Source: Macrophomina tecta (taxonomy: Eukaryota; Ascomycota; Dothideomycetes; Botryosphaeriales; Botryosphaeriaceae). From it: a DNA stretch of 64,000 nucleotides. Shown here piece after piece: positions 19,311-29,818 of the stretch. The position numbers and the translations under genes were made by a program. The notes below the pieces were generated by a model that worked only from the letters and a program-made list of their open reading frames with translations, did no database searches and was not told the origin of the DNA. The stretch spans positions 749,501-813,500 of the forward strand of contig JAKSGN010000037.1 of NCBI GenBank assembly GCA_024180945.1, in the 5' to 3' direction. Within the stretch, counting starts at the first letter, position 1, and each line of letters starts with the position of its first letter.

Positions 19311-20954
19311 ATGATGGAGATTCTTCAAGCCCTGAGAATCACGCTCTACTCATCGCTACTCTGTCTCGGCTACTTTGCAATCATTATCTTCTCATACATT
19401 GTTATTGCCTTTCCCATCCAGTATGCCCTGAACGTATGGAGAGATGCACGCGCCTTTCGTGCCCTGCCATGGGTGGATATCAGGAATGAGGTCTTTCCAA
19501 CATTACGAGCCTGTTTTCGGAACGCGTGGGGCGGAGGGCTCAAAACGGTCACTGAGGCCTATTATAAGGTAAATACAGTTAGCCTTATGAAGAATGGACA
19601 AACTTTCTTACTCTTTGCTTTTCTCCCCGCACAGCACAGCAAGAACGGCGAGTTCTTTGTGACTCCAACCTGGTGGTCAAGAGGGGTCGTCACGGTTCCC
19701 CCGTCGCATTTTGATTGGTTCTTGAAGGAGCTTGACGAGAAGTCAACTCTTCCGCAGATTGCCCTGCACCTGAGCCACCAACAGTGGTCGTTGCCGGGGC
19801 AGCCGCGGGGCGAATACTTCCACTACGAGCTCGTCCCGTACTTGAAAAAGTTGAATCCGGATCAGACATGGCGCCAAATTGCAAAGTCGTTCGAGTTGGG
19901 GCTTGACATCGGCTCAGAATGGAAGACGGTCAACATCGTCGAAGACGTGGTTCTCGGTCCCGCAACCAGGATGCTGGCAAGAGCATACTACGGCGAGGCC
20001 ATGATGCGCGAAGACGAATTCAACAAGAACATTGTTCCTTATGTCTTGGCCGCTAACGTCATACCGTACAACTGCTCCGAATTCATCCCGCCGCTCATCT
20101 ACTCCGCCATCTACCGCTTCACCGGCGCAAGGCAGCATAAGTTCCAAAAGAAACTCGACAAAGTCCTCAAACCATACATCATCAAGCGCATTGCGGAAAT
20201 CCGCGAAGGCAAGGGCGGGAGTGACGAGGAGACTGATGTGCTTACTGTCTACCTCAAGCAAGCGGTGAAGTCGACCAATCCGACAGACCTGGATCCCTCG
20301 GTTATCTCAGCGCGGTTTGGTATGCTCGTCGCGGGTTTTACCTTCGAGACCATCACCGGCATGCTGTCCGACATCACCAGCAAGCTAGCAGCGCGGCAGG
20401 AGGATCTAAAGGTGATTGAGCGCGAGCTTCAGACCGTCGATGCGGTAAGAACCGGGGATTGGGCCATGAAAGACCTGGTGGACCTGGTCCACCTTGACTC
20501 CTACTTCAAGGAGTCCATGCGCTACATGGCCTTCAATGGTTTTGGGCTGGCGCTGGTGCGCAAGGTCACTGCTCCGCAAGGGGTTAGGCTGCCTGGAGAC
20601 GTAGCGATCATACTACCAAAGGGTACTTGGGCAGGAATTCCCGTCGACGCCATCCATCGGGACAAGGACTACTTCGAAGACCCTGATGAGTTCAAGCCGT
20701 GGCGCTTTGTCAATCCGTCGGAGACAGACGCCTCCGCGTTGGTGCGAAATCAGATGACGGCAGTGAGCGATTCGTTTCTAGCATTTGGACAGGGTAAAGG
20801 GGTGTGCCCTGGACGATTCTTTGCTTCAATGGCAATGAAACTGTTCGTAGCCTACATGGTTAGTCGCTATGACATCCGTCCGCCTCCCGGCTCGAAACCG
20901 GACCCGCAGGGCCAGTTCTGGAAAATGCAGCTCAGACGCAAAGTCGGCGCTTAA
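19311..20954 (+). CDS. Cytochrome P450 monooxygenase (P450-2), ER-anchored
   Basis: The start is ATG 19311 (or ATG 19314, which has A at -3); the longer open frame upstream begins at a non-ATG codon. The N-terminal anchor is SLLCLGYFAIIIFSYIVIAF. One probable intron at 19569-19634 (GTAAAT...CACAG, 66 nt, no stop inside) joins AYYK to HSKNGEFFVTPT, matching GYQK/FNKNGKAFLTQT of P450-1; spliced length about 525 aa. Heme motif FGQGKGVCPGR with Cys near residue 477; ExxR as ESMR; DAIHRDKDYFEDPDEFKPWRF. Same ent-kaurene-oxidase-like group as P450-1, with colinear motifs, so probably an old duplication. Role: a probable second oxidation step in the NRPS locus (inference). Retaining the intron would insert 22 in-frame residues. 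Confidence 0.92.
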   Translation: MMEILQALRITLYSSLLCLGYFAIIIFSYIVIAFPIQYALNVWRDARAFRALPWVDIRNEVFPTLRACFRNAWGGGLKTVTEAYYKVNTVSLMKNGQTFLLFAFLPAQHSKNGEFFVTPTWWSRGVVTVPPSHFDWFLKELDEKSTLPQIALHLSHQQWSLPGQPRGEYFHYELVPYLKKLNPDQTWRQIAKSFELGLDIGSEWKTVNIVEDVVLGPATRMLARAYYGEAMMREDEFNKNIVPYVLAANVIPYNCSEFIPPLIYSAIYRFTGARQHKFQKKLDKVLKPYIIKRIAEIREGKGGSDEETDVLTVYLKQAVKSTNPTDLDPSVISARFGMLVAGFTFETITGMLSDITSKLAARQEDLKVIERELQTVDAVRTGDWAMKDLVDLVHLDSYFKESMRYMAFNGFGLALVRKVTAPQGVRLPGDVAIILPKGTWAGIPVDAIHRDKDYFEDPDEFKPWRFVNPSETDASALVRNQMTAVSDSFLAFGQGKGVCPGRFFASMAMKLFVAYMVSRYDIRPPPGSKPDPQGQFWKMQLRRKVGA

Positions 20955-21705
20955 TTCCGATCAAAGTAGATTTAAGATAGCACTCCTATCGATTCCGTTA
21001 CGCTGTGCCTAATTGCCTACCTCTTGATGGACCACCTTGACGCTGAAAATTGAGCGAAATCCCAACTCGGAACCAGATCGTCTAGCAAAAGGTTGGGAAG
21101 AGAAGGGCACTCTAAGGGAGACAATCCTGAAGCTTAACAAACATCGAGAGTCTCACTACAATGGCTGCATCTCACGAAAAGCGTCCAAACTATAGAGATT
21201 GGGAAACGAAAAAGGGTATTGAAGACTGCATCACAACCATGTTCCCGCATATCGTGGTGGAAATGGAAAGGCGGTGTTTACATGGTCTCTGCCAGAAAGA
21301 GAGATTTTGAAGTCAACCGTACCCGCCAATCCGCTCTTTGGTCGCGACAAGCATGTGCAGGGTCAGACACGGGTTCCATCATGGTTACTCCACGGGCCTT
21401 GAAGGCCAGTAGCGAAGACGAACGTGGGGATATAAGAGACATGCGAACTTGGTCGCGACGTAGCAAGATAGTCAGAGCTGAGATCATCCACCTAAACTTT
21501 CTTTCCCACTTCCTTGCTGACGTGAGCTGCAGTCGAATACCTGCCCCTATCCCAATTCTTTGCCTCGGCCGCAATATTTAGATAATTGAGCCCAATCGGA
21601 GCCAATGCGGGTCAAGGACCTAAAAGAGACAGGTAAGACCCATCCATTGTTCTTTCCCTGCGTTCCATCTCCAGTTCCGCTGACCCGCCATCAAGAGTAT
21701 CCGCT
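20955..21705. other. Intergenic region between P450-2 and P450-3
   Basis: Holds the P450-2 3' UTR and the P450-3 promoter. Overlapping frames on both strands (around 21219-21581) look like chance and have no recognisable domain. Confidence 0.5.
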
Positions 21706-23407
21706 ATGGAGGGCATTCCGAAAGGCCCGACTACGGGCAAGTTATCCAACGGCTTGTCAATACCGAGAATACAGATTGGGCCTAGCTTGCTCCTCGGCAT
21801 TGTCGTTGTTGCTGCTTGTCTCATCCTCCTCAGTACTTCAAGGAAATCGAGGCTGATGCCCATCTACATTCCAATCGAGGTCGGCATTACCGTTAGCGCG
21901 CTACAGAGGGGCGGCATGCTACCAAAAATACTGTAGGTCATGGGCATGCAAGAATGGCCATAGCGCTAATGCCTGGCGACGGCATAGTTACCTTCTACGC
22001 CGTTATGGCAGACCGTTCTTCGGCATCTCCGCCCGTCATCAAATTACTCACAACCTCGCTGATTCGGACCGCTTTCCTTCCCAATCACACCACGCGCTCG
22101 ACAACATCCCGGTGTCATGGAATATGTATGTTCGTTGCTTGGGTGTACAAGATTCCAAGACGCTATACGACAAGTATTTTGCGGCATCCCGCGAGCTGCT
22201 TATCGCAGTTGAAAAGGAGTTCTTGAACGAGACAGGGACGATAATCGCAATAGAAAGAGGCGATATCAAGGGCAAAGTGGCGAAGCTGGTCTCATTCTCT
22301 ACACAACCAAGGGAGTTCTGGGAGCAACGCGCAGCCCCTAAATTGCTCCAGAACGATGTGGTGGAGTTGGACCTGGCGAGTGCTGTACGGGACCTCACTG
22401 CGCACGTTGCACTGGAAGTCATATACGGCAAGGACTTCGTAGATAGATGCGGCGCGCACTTCATACCGGATATGTGGTATTTCATGGACAACGCTTTCTT
22501 ACCCCTCCTCGTCGGACTGCCCACGTGGCTGCCGTTCAACTCCATCCGCAACGGCGTTGCTGCCTGCACGCGCCTGCGCGACCGGCTTGCGGATCTCTTC
22601 CGGCGGATTGAACAATACCAGTCCGGCCAGCCTGTGGAGTATAACGCCGACATGAGCGATCTCTCGACCACTGCGCTGGAACGCAATAAGACGTATCGCA
22701 AGTACGGCTTCAACATCAACGAGCGCGCGGACATCGAAATCGGTATCGTCTTCGGGCAGAACGCGAACACGCCAGTCATGACGTTTTGGTTCCTCGTCAC
22801 CCTGTATACCGTGCCAGGCCTCCTCCCCCTGGTGCGCGAGGAGATTTCTCCGTACATAACCGTCTCTGGCGCAAACAACACCAGCAACGAGATAGTCTCG
22901 CTCGATCACGTGGGTCTATACAAACAGTGCCCTCTGTTCAAGTCCGCGCTGTTTGAAACAGTGCGTGTAAGCGGCGGGTCGGTCCCTATGCGCTACGTCT
23001 CCCGGCCTGTGCCAGCAACAATGGCCGATGGTTCCAAGCACATACTCCAGCCCGGCACTTGGGTGTCCGTTCCTGACGCTCTCTCGAACAACAACCCGTC
23101 GATATACCCGTCCCCGAAAGACTTCATCCCGGAGCGCTTCATCGAGGTGAACGAACGGACCGGTGAGAAGGTGGCACGGTATGGGAGACTCAAGGGTGTT
23201 TGGGGCAGTGGCGCCGGAGTCTGTCGGGGGAGGACATACGCCATTATGGAGGCGCTTAGTATTTGCGCCGGATTTATCAGTTTGTGGGATGTGGAGGCGC
23301 TGGATGGCGGCCCGCTACAGCCGCCTCCTAAAGACCCACATCGTAAGATGCCAGTCAATGGCTGGAGAGTTCGGCTTAAGAGACGCGCCTACGTAGGTCC
23401 TACCTGA
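21706..23407 (+). CDS. Cytochrome P450 monooxygenase (P450-3), CYP7/CYP8-like
   Basis: Two exons: 21706-21932 and 21988-23407. The 55-nt intron has donor GTAGGT, a CTAAT branch site and acceptor CATAG; splicing gives KIL/YLLRRYGRPFFGI without a frame break, total 548 aa. The N-terminal anchor is SLLLGIVVVAACLILL. Heme motif WGSGAGVCRGRTYA with Cys near residue 488; ExxR as ETVR in LFETVRVSGGSVPMR. The W-G before the heme Cys and the acidic F-I-P-E-R-F stretch are features of fungal P450s related to CYP7/CYP8. It is not closely similar to P450-1 or P450-2. It follows P450-2 in the same orientation and is probably the third tailoring oxygenase of the locus (inference). Confidence 0.9.
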
Positions 23408-25307
23408 CCAGGACATGGACGCATAGCCAGACGTCATGTACTTCACTCCTCTGGGGAAGGCGCGTGTGTAAATAGGCTCTTGCTTAAAATAATATGTCTT
23501 TTTTCTTTTAAACAAAAAAAAAAAAAAAAACTTAATAGGTTTCTAAATACTACATTTTCATGTATACACACTGAAAAGGCTCCAATCTGTTATGCTGGAA
23601 TTAAAGAGTTATTGTCAGAAAGAGTTTTATCTCCACATGATTGACCTTTCCGGTACAGCGACTGTGGTAGGTTTCAGTCGTAGCTGCAAAGTATTTTAAC
23701 TGCGCCGCAGAAATGTCGTTGTCGTCAGGGTACGGCGCGTACGTGTTCTCGCTGTGCAGCCTGTTCCAATTCACGTGGACTTGCTCGCCCTACGGCAGGA
23801 CAGGGGGCGGGTCGAGCAGCGCAGAAGGCAGGTAAGTCGTGGTTGTTGCGCGCGGTGGTGAGGGCGGCGTTATTGCGCCACTACGATACGACGTGACCGG
23901 TGTGGGGATGTACGCGGATGTCGGCGCGGGTGCCGTGGAAATTGGTGGTGCCCATCATGCAGACGGATGAGGAGGAGGCAGCATTGCGGTGGTTCTTGTT
24001 TTTGTTGGTGTCGTTTTGGAGCTTGGAGAGGTTGCAGACTATGGTGCAGATGTTGCCGATGATATCGGGGTAGAGGGTTGAGGTGGTTAGTGTGGCTGTA
24101 GCAGAGGCGCCGACAGAGTTAGCGGTGTTTGGGGGCGCTACAATTACGCTGTGTGGTTCTTGGATTTCTTTCTCCTCTTTTGTAGCGAAGATGGAGTTAT
24201 TGATGCTAAGGAGGTTGGTGAAAAGTCCCGGGGCGGCGGATAGTGCAGAAAGCTGTTTCCCGATAGGCCTGCCCGGTGCCTCGTACCGCTGGCTGAGTCT
24301 ACGGAGGTTGATTCCATAAGGCAGAAGTCCATGACTATGGGTGTAAGTGCATTCCCTCATCGGAGTCGCCCAGTAATACATGAAATCCATCAAAAGGCAC
24401 ACCCCAGCCGCGGCGGTGCGTCCAACAGGTTGCAACAGCAGGGAATGACTGCTGATAAAATTACTGAGTTTCATTGGAACAGGGAAAGCGGTTGAGTATG
24501 AACTAATTCGAAAACCAGGATGAGAAAAATAGAGAGGCAATCGGAGTAAATTTGCATGGGGGAATCACGAAGCTTCGATACACCCTCTCACCTCCGAGCC
24601 TAACTACATCTCCGTGACGACAGCGCACACTCCTCGAACATCATGTCATTATCGTTGTTCGTGGTCGCCCGCTACACCAAAGTAGTCTCATTTCCTGGAT
24701 TTTGTCACACGTAGATCCGTCTCGGAAATTTCCCAGTAGGCGTATGCAGTGATGTCGGTGGCCTGTAGAGCATTGATTGGGGAGTCGCTACTGCGGTGGA
24801 TGAGAATACCCAATATTCGAATTCACTATGTAGGTTGTTTCCGAAAATAGCTGGAAGTCGCTCTTTAGGCCCTTACCGACTTATTGCTTTGGCCTTTTCC
24901 TTATGTGCTTGCTGTCGTCATGATGCGTGTAGCCTTCAATCTTGGATGAGATAGCTCCATCATGTCAGTAGCGTCCGCAGTCAGTCGTGCAGGGAATGGT
25001 TCATATATGTGCTCTGAACGGCCTTTACTTTGGTGCGTAGGTGGCCGGGGTCACTCCTTTTGACTCGAGGGAAAACACTAGCGCTATGCGAATTTTACAG
25101 CGAGGAGATGTGTCAGAGATATTTGCATTTTTCATCTTCCCTAGGCGCTTCTGAGATTGACATCTTCTTAACGTCAGCCTGGCTCAAGTCCGCACAGGAC
25201 AGCTTGATCTCACACTAAAGCTCTTCCACCTCCATCTGGAGTGCGTCGAAGAGGAAGTCAAAAATGCCGCTCTTTAGGTTTTGTTCTACGCGATCCTTTC
25301 ACGCCTC
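23408..25307. other. Intergenic region with a possible degenerate gene
   Basis: Contains an A run (23513-23530) after P450-3, a minus-strand coding-like segment (separate entry), and about 750 bp of unremarkable sequence before the PAP2 gene 3' end. Confidence 0.5.
23650..24540 (-). pseudogene. Unrecognised coding-like relic
   Basis: A 219-codon minus-strand frame (24540-23881) is followed, in another frame, by a coding-like stretch reading GEQVHVNWNRLHSENTYAPY and then PDDNDISAAQLKYFAATT, with a TAG just before it where Trp would be expected. I do not recognise the family. It could be a gene broken by a point mutation and a frameshift, or a multi-exon gene whose introns I cannot place. The first half is low-complexity in places and may be partly non-coding. 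Confidence 0.3.
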
Positions 25308-26186
25308 CTACCGCCTCTTCTTCGTCGCATCGCCCAACCCCCGCTTCCCCCTCCTTTCCTCCCACCGCGCCCACCCCGCATCCACCAAATCCTCCTCCAC
25401 CACGAGATCCCTCGCCCTCAATGCCCTCGCCAGCCCCGTATCCAACGCCCACTTCAACAATCCACTGCTCCGCACCCATCCCGTGACGCCAAACCACACG
25501 ACCGCAAATGCGGCGCCGGCCGCACAGCCTACCAATACCTGCTTACTCGTATGATATGAAAGATAAATCCGCGAGAAGGCGACGGCGGCGGCGGCGCCGA
25601 GGGCGAGCACGGACAGGGCGAGGCGCTGGGCGAAGGTGGTGGGGGTGTGGGTGTGGGTCGGGTGCGGGGCGTGGCGGTACAGCAGGAAGAGGGCGAGGTA
25701 GAGCGAGAAGAAGGAGACGAACTGGGCGTGCGAGGAGGGCATGCCGTAGCCCTTGCCGTACATTTCTACCGTGCCGGAGCGAGATCAGCAAGACCCAAGA
25801 CACAGCGGGACGAGTGAGAGAGGAGCGAAGGGGATGCGGATGGATTTCGGGGGGAAGGGAACGTACGGCGAGGCCGCTCCTCCTTGATCAGCCGCTTCAA
25901 TCCCCAGTTCAGCGCCTCGCAGGCCATCTGGCCGGCGAACATCAGGGCGACCTCGGCCTCGCGGCTCGACCAGATCAGCGTGGCGTAGACGACGCAGAGG
26001 CCCTGGGGCACGAGCGCCAGCCAGGCACAGAGGTACGAGAAGCGGTCATGTGGATTCTGCGATTGCGCGAGGTTTGGCGACGGTCAGCGCGATGTGGGAC
26101 AAGGCGGAAAAGGCGTGGGAATCGCAGTTGAGACTAACGTAGTGGACATGGGTGAGGGAGAGCGAGGCAAGGGCAGGCTCTTCCAT
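25308..26186 (-). CDS. CAX4: Dolichyl-diphosphate phosphatase, PAP2 superfamily
   Basis: Three exons: 26186-26139, 26056-25867, 25765-25308, giving 231 aa. The start MEEPALASLSLTHVHY matches the fungal Cax4/Cwh8 N-terminus. The PAP2 phosphatase signature is complete: KRLIKEERP (K-x6-R-P) around residues 70-78, GMPSSH near residue 90, and SRIYLSYHTSKQ near residues 144-155. Several hydrophobic segments between these fit a multi-span ER protein with a lumenal active site. It removes a phosphate from dolichyl diphosphate so that the lipid carrier can be reused in N-glycosylation. The symbol is by similarity to the yeast gene. It is a housekeeping function, unrelated to the adjacent metabolite locus. 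Confidence 0.92.
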
Positions 26187-28195
26187 GGTGTTCGGGAAGG
26201 GCAGGTAGGAGTTGACGGGAAGCGAGCACGAGTACGAGTGCGTCGAGGCCGGGAGGATGGGTTGCTGCACGATGATGCGGGTGGTGGTGATGCACATGCA
26301 ACAGCTGTCCCGAGCTTGTTTGATCAGATGCGCAGTGCGAGAGATTGTCGGCGCGTCTACATCTTATCGCCGAGCGAGTCATGAGGCGCATCGATCCGCC
26401 GATATCTCGCACCCGCGCGAGTCAGACCCTGCGCGATCGACGCATGCATGATTGCACCTTGCACCTCCTCCCTCCTCCTCAGTGCTGTGCTGTGCTCGGC
26501 GACCACTGCGCGTGCGCAGCTTCAGACCCCGGCGCGAGCTGCGACATCGACGTTCGCCTTCACGTAATAACACGCCTCGCACGCCAACCCTCTTCCAGAT
26601 CCCCCTCTTCGCCTTGCAAGCCCGCCTAACCACCGAATCCCCTCACCCACACACGTGCCCGAGCCCTGTCCCACTCTTCAAGCTCCACCCGACCGCGGCT
26701 AACGGGTCCTCCGGCTCCATCGGCGAGAAGGCGCTTGTCCTGCGAACACCCACCACAAGCGCATCTCAGCCCAGCAACAGCAGCCCCTCCACTAGCACCA
26801 CCACACAAACGGCGGCCGGCGCCAACCCTTCAGCCAGCCCGCGCAGCCCGCCGGCCCAGCAGCTACCCGCTTTCCAGGCCCACGCAGCGGCGATAATGAC
26901 CTGACATACTCGCACGCCTACACCCAGACGGGAAAAGAACCAACACCACTACCCACAGTCCCAACTAGCCAACCCCTCTCGCGCCGCGCACCCGTCGTAC
27001 CATCACAAACCAAAGGGGAAAAAAACAAGAAGATCACCCCCCCCCCTCTTTCATTCCATCCCACTGCCAAGACCCCGACGAAGTACCCTGTTTTGTGTCT
27101 CTCTCCCCCACTATCACCACTGCAATATAAACCCCTCTACTACCCATGCTAACCCAAGCCCCGGTACCGCCGTTCCAAGACGCCGGAATCGAAGCTTAAA
27201 TGGTCCGCCCTACCCTTTCCCTAGCCTGCACCCGCCGCTCCGCCGGAATACCTCCGCGTCGCATTTCCGCACGCGGGACGCAGCGGGGCGGTGCGGTGCG
27301 GGGCATGGAGCCGGGAGAGAGAGAGAGAGAGAGAGAGAAAGCGAGAGAGGAAAAAAAAAAGGGGGGGGGACCGAATAATCCTATTATTTCTCTTCGGCGC
27401 CGAAGTCTGGAAGCGGTTCCGGGGTTTTCGAGGTTTTTTTTTTTTTGAGCGTGTGATGGCGGGACTACTGCTGCTATGGCTTTCTGGCTCTCTTTTTTCT
27501 TTTCTCTCTCGCTCTATTTCTTTGGGCGGGGGGCTGCGCTAGCACAATTTGCCGAGTCGGCCGAAGAATGTCGTGAATGATGGTCTGATGTGATGAATTG
27601 AATGTGATAGTGGCGGCGGCGTGTTGAACAGGGCGCTGTCGAAGTGGGCTTGGCGTGGCGACCGCGTGCCACGGTGATACGAGGCAGAAGCGCAAAAGCT
27701 GCTGGTGGAGGTTTCTGGTCAGGAGGTGGAAGGTGAGGTGTTATGGGTCATCGTCACAGGTTTGTGGGTAAGTTCTTGAGCTTGGATCCCAATTCGGCTG
27801 CTGGACGTCGAGATAAACGTGTCTGAGAATGATATTCAGGAAGCTTTTATTTTGCTATCGACGAAGCTGAAATGGTTTTTGAACGTACGAAAAGAAATAT
27901 CGACCATGAAGAGTGCAACTGCCGTTGCCCTGAGAGCCACTGTCCCGGACCATCATCATGAATCCCCATAAGGGAAAAAAACAAAATATGAATCAGAGAG
28001 CCATACACTAAAGAAAAAAAAAGGGGGAAAGTATGCCTGTCAGGCAAGGTATCGTAGAACAGAGCCAAGTCAAGAAGAAAGGAACGACATCTCTTCGTTC
28101 TCCCCAATCATGCCCAACTCGTGGGCCCAAGACAGAAGAGAAGCGTAAAGAATGGAAGGAACACAAAAGGGTATCACACCAATCACACAATCTTC
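26187..28195. other. Intergenic region with low-complexity tracts
   Basis: Upstream of the PAP2 gene and downstream of the RGS gene. It contains Pro/Ser-coding CT-rich DNA, C and G runs and a GA microsatellite. The 150-codon plus-strand frame at 26452-26904 is compositional. No gene is supported. Confidence 0.5.
27314..27370. repeat. (GA)n microsatellite followed by A and G runs
   Basis: About a dozen GA units, then AAAAAAAAAA and GGGGGGGGG, in a GC-rich context. It may be unstable. Confidence 0.85.
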
Positions 28196-29818
28196 CTAGT
28201 ACAGACAAGCACCCGGCACCGCCAGGAAAATCACCGTCGCCGTGGTCGTTAAGATCAGACTCCACAACTGCGCGCCCTTGACGATCTTGTCCTGGATGAT
28301 GCGCACACTCTCCTCCTGCACCCACGTCTCCTCATCCCAAATCCTATCCTTTAGCGACTTGCGCTTGTATTTGGCCACCCATGCCTCGCCCTCAAACGAG
28401 TTGTTGCTGCCAAAAGTATCCATGCTGTACGGTCTCTTGAGGCTGGGTGTCGCGGTGCTGCCGTTGCTGTGTAGCGTGGCCTCCTCGTCGTAGTCGAGAG
28501 TGGTGGCCGAGCCCTTCTTCTTAATACTGGAGGGAGCACTGAGGTTGGCGCTGTGGGCCGCGTTGGTCGTGTCGCTGATCTCGCTGTTGATACTGTCCCT
28601 GTCCTCCCAAGGCTTGAGAGTACGCTTGTGTTCCTTGTGCAGGATGACGCACAGGCCCTTGTAGGCCGCAATCATGGTTGTCGTGCCGAGGAACAGGACA
28701 GGGAACATAAAGAACCGCCACCAGCGAGGCGCGCTAGAGAGCAACAAGAGGAGACCAATCAGCAGACCCGCTGCGATATGAGTGACGCCCATGGTGCGGA
28801 CGAAGAAGACGCGGGGCTTGTTGCCGTTGCAGATGCTCCAGCGCACGAAGTTGGGGTGCGCTTGGTAGCGCAGTGTCGTTTCTACCATGTCACCCACAAT
28901 CTTGAAGGCGGAGGGGTGCGTCGTGTGTTGGAGAGCATGGAGGACGGCACCGCGGTCTTTGGCGGAGAGGTTGAGCTCGCGTGGCGCGCCTTGCGCGAGA
29001 TAGTGGGCAATGACGCGGTCAATTTCCTGGCGCAGCGGCTGGACCGAGACTGAAGGATGTCAGTATTGGTCGTTGCAGGTGACATCCATGAATGACTTAC
29101 AGGCTTGCCACTTTAACCCCGCCTGGTTATTGGCTTCGTCTGCCATCTCGCGGACGGAGTCATCCGAGAGGACGGGCTGCCCGTGGGATGCAGCATCAGA
29201 AGTAGGGACAGATGGAAAGCTAGGGATATCGCCAAAAATGGTGCGGCTTGGAGAAAGGGGGTCTGTCCTAGTCGGCGAAGGGGGCCCATCCGTTTTGGTT
29301 GGGGAGACCACAATCTCTGTCAATCCGATAGACGCGGCTTGGGCAGGCTTGTCGAAGTCGATCTTGGGCATGAGAGGGCCGGGTCTCTTCTTTCTACCTC
29401 CTGCAGCTACGGCCGAGGGAACTGGGGCAGCCTTTTCATCAATCGGCTGCTCCTGATCCTTCCATTCTGGAGAAAGGGCCTTGCGGTCGGGCTTAAGAGC
29501 ATTGAAGCGCTCAGTGTAGTCCTGAAGCCAGAGATAGAACTGCAAGTTCTCGGCGTCATGTGTTACATAGACGAGATAGTCCATGAAGTCTCGGAGCTGG
29601 CAGGGCTGGATCCTTGATTAGAGTGAGATGTCAAAATGGCTAATTGGACGACGTACCGGCAACGATTTGTTGTTGATGATGTTCTCAAATGAGAGCTCAT
29701 CAGGGATGCCCCTCTTGCTGTTGGCTGTCCTCTCGACATACCTCTGGCATGCCTTGTTGTTCAGCGGTCCGTCCCACTTGTGAACGTAGTCAGGGCGGCG
29801 GTAGAAAAGGATAGACAT
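28196..29818 (-). CDS. RGS-domain membrane protein, Rax1-like
   Basis: Three exons: 29818-29657, 29605-29101, 29049-28196, giving 506 aa; both introns are 51 nt. The start is MSILFYRRPDYVHKWDGPLN. The split RGS domain is recognisable from LSFENIINNKSLPPCQLRDF through DYLVYVTHDAENLQFYLWLQDY and on to DRVIAHYLAQGAPRELNLS / HPSAFKIVGDMVETTL, with a Ser/Pro-rich insert of about 120 residues between. A hydrophobic pair at about residues 310-350 and a C-terminal hydrophobic end (LILTTTATVIFLAVPGACLY) give a membrane-bound C-terminal half. This is the layout of yeast Rax1 and its filamentous-fungal homologues, which act in polarity and bud-site/conidial morphology. G-alpha regulation is possible but not shown by the sequence. 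Confidence 0.87.

Noticed and set aside
21219..21581. 120-codon plus-strand frame between P450-2 and P450-3
   Set aside because: Overlapped by an equal-sized frame on the other strand, no recognisable motif, no clear splice context.
22112..23407. P450-3 as a 431-aa protein starting at 22112
   Set aside because: The first codon is GTG in the middle of a P450; the upstream exon plus a 55-nt intron restores the full N-terminus.
26452..26904. 150-codon Ser/Pro/Thr-rich frame upstream of the PAP2 gene
   Set aside because: Composition follows the CT-rich DNA; no signal peptide or domain and no homologous features.
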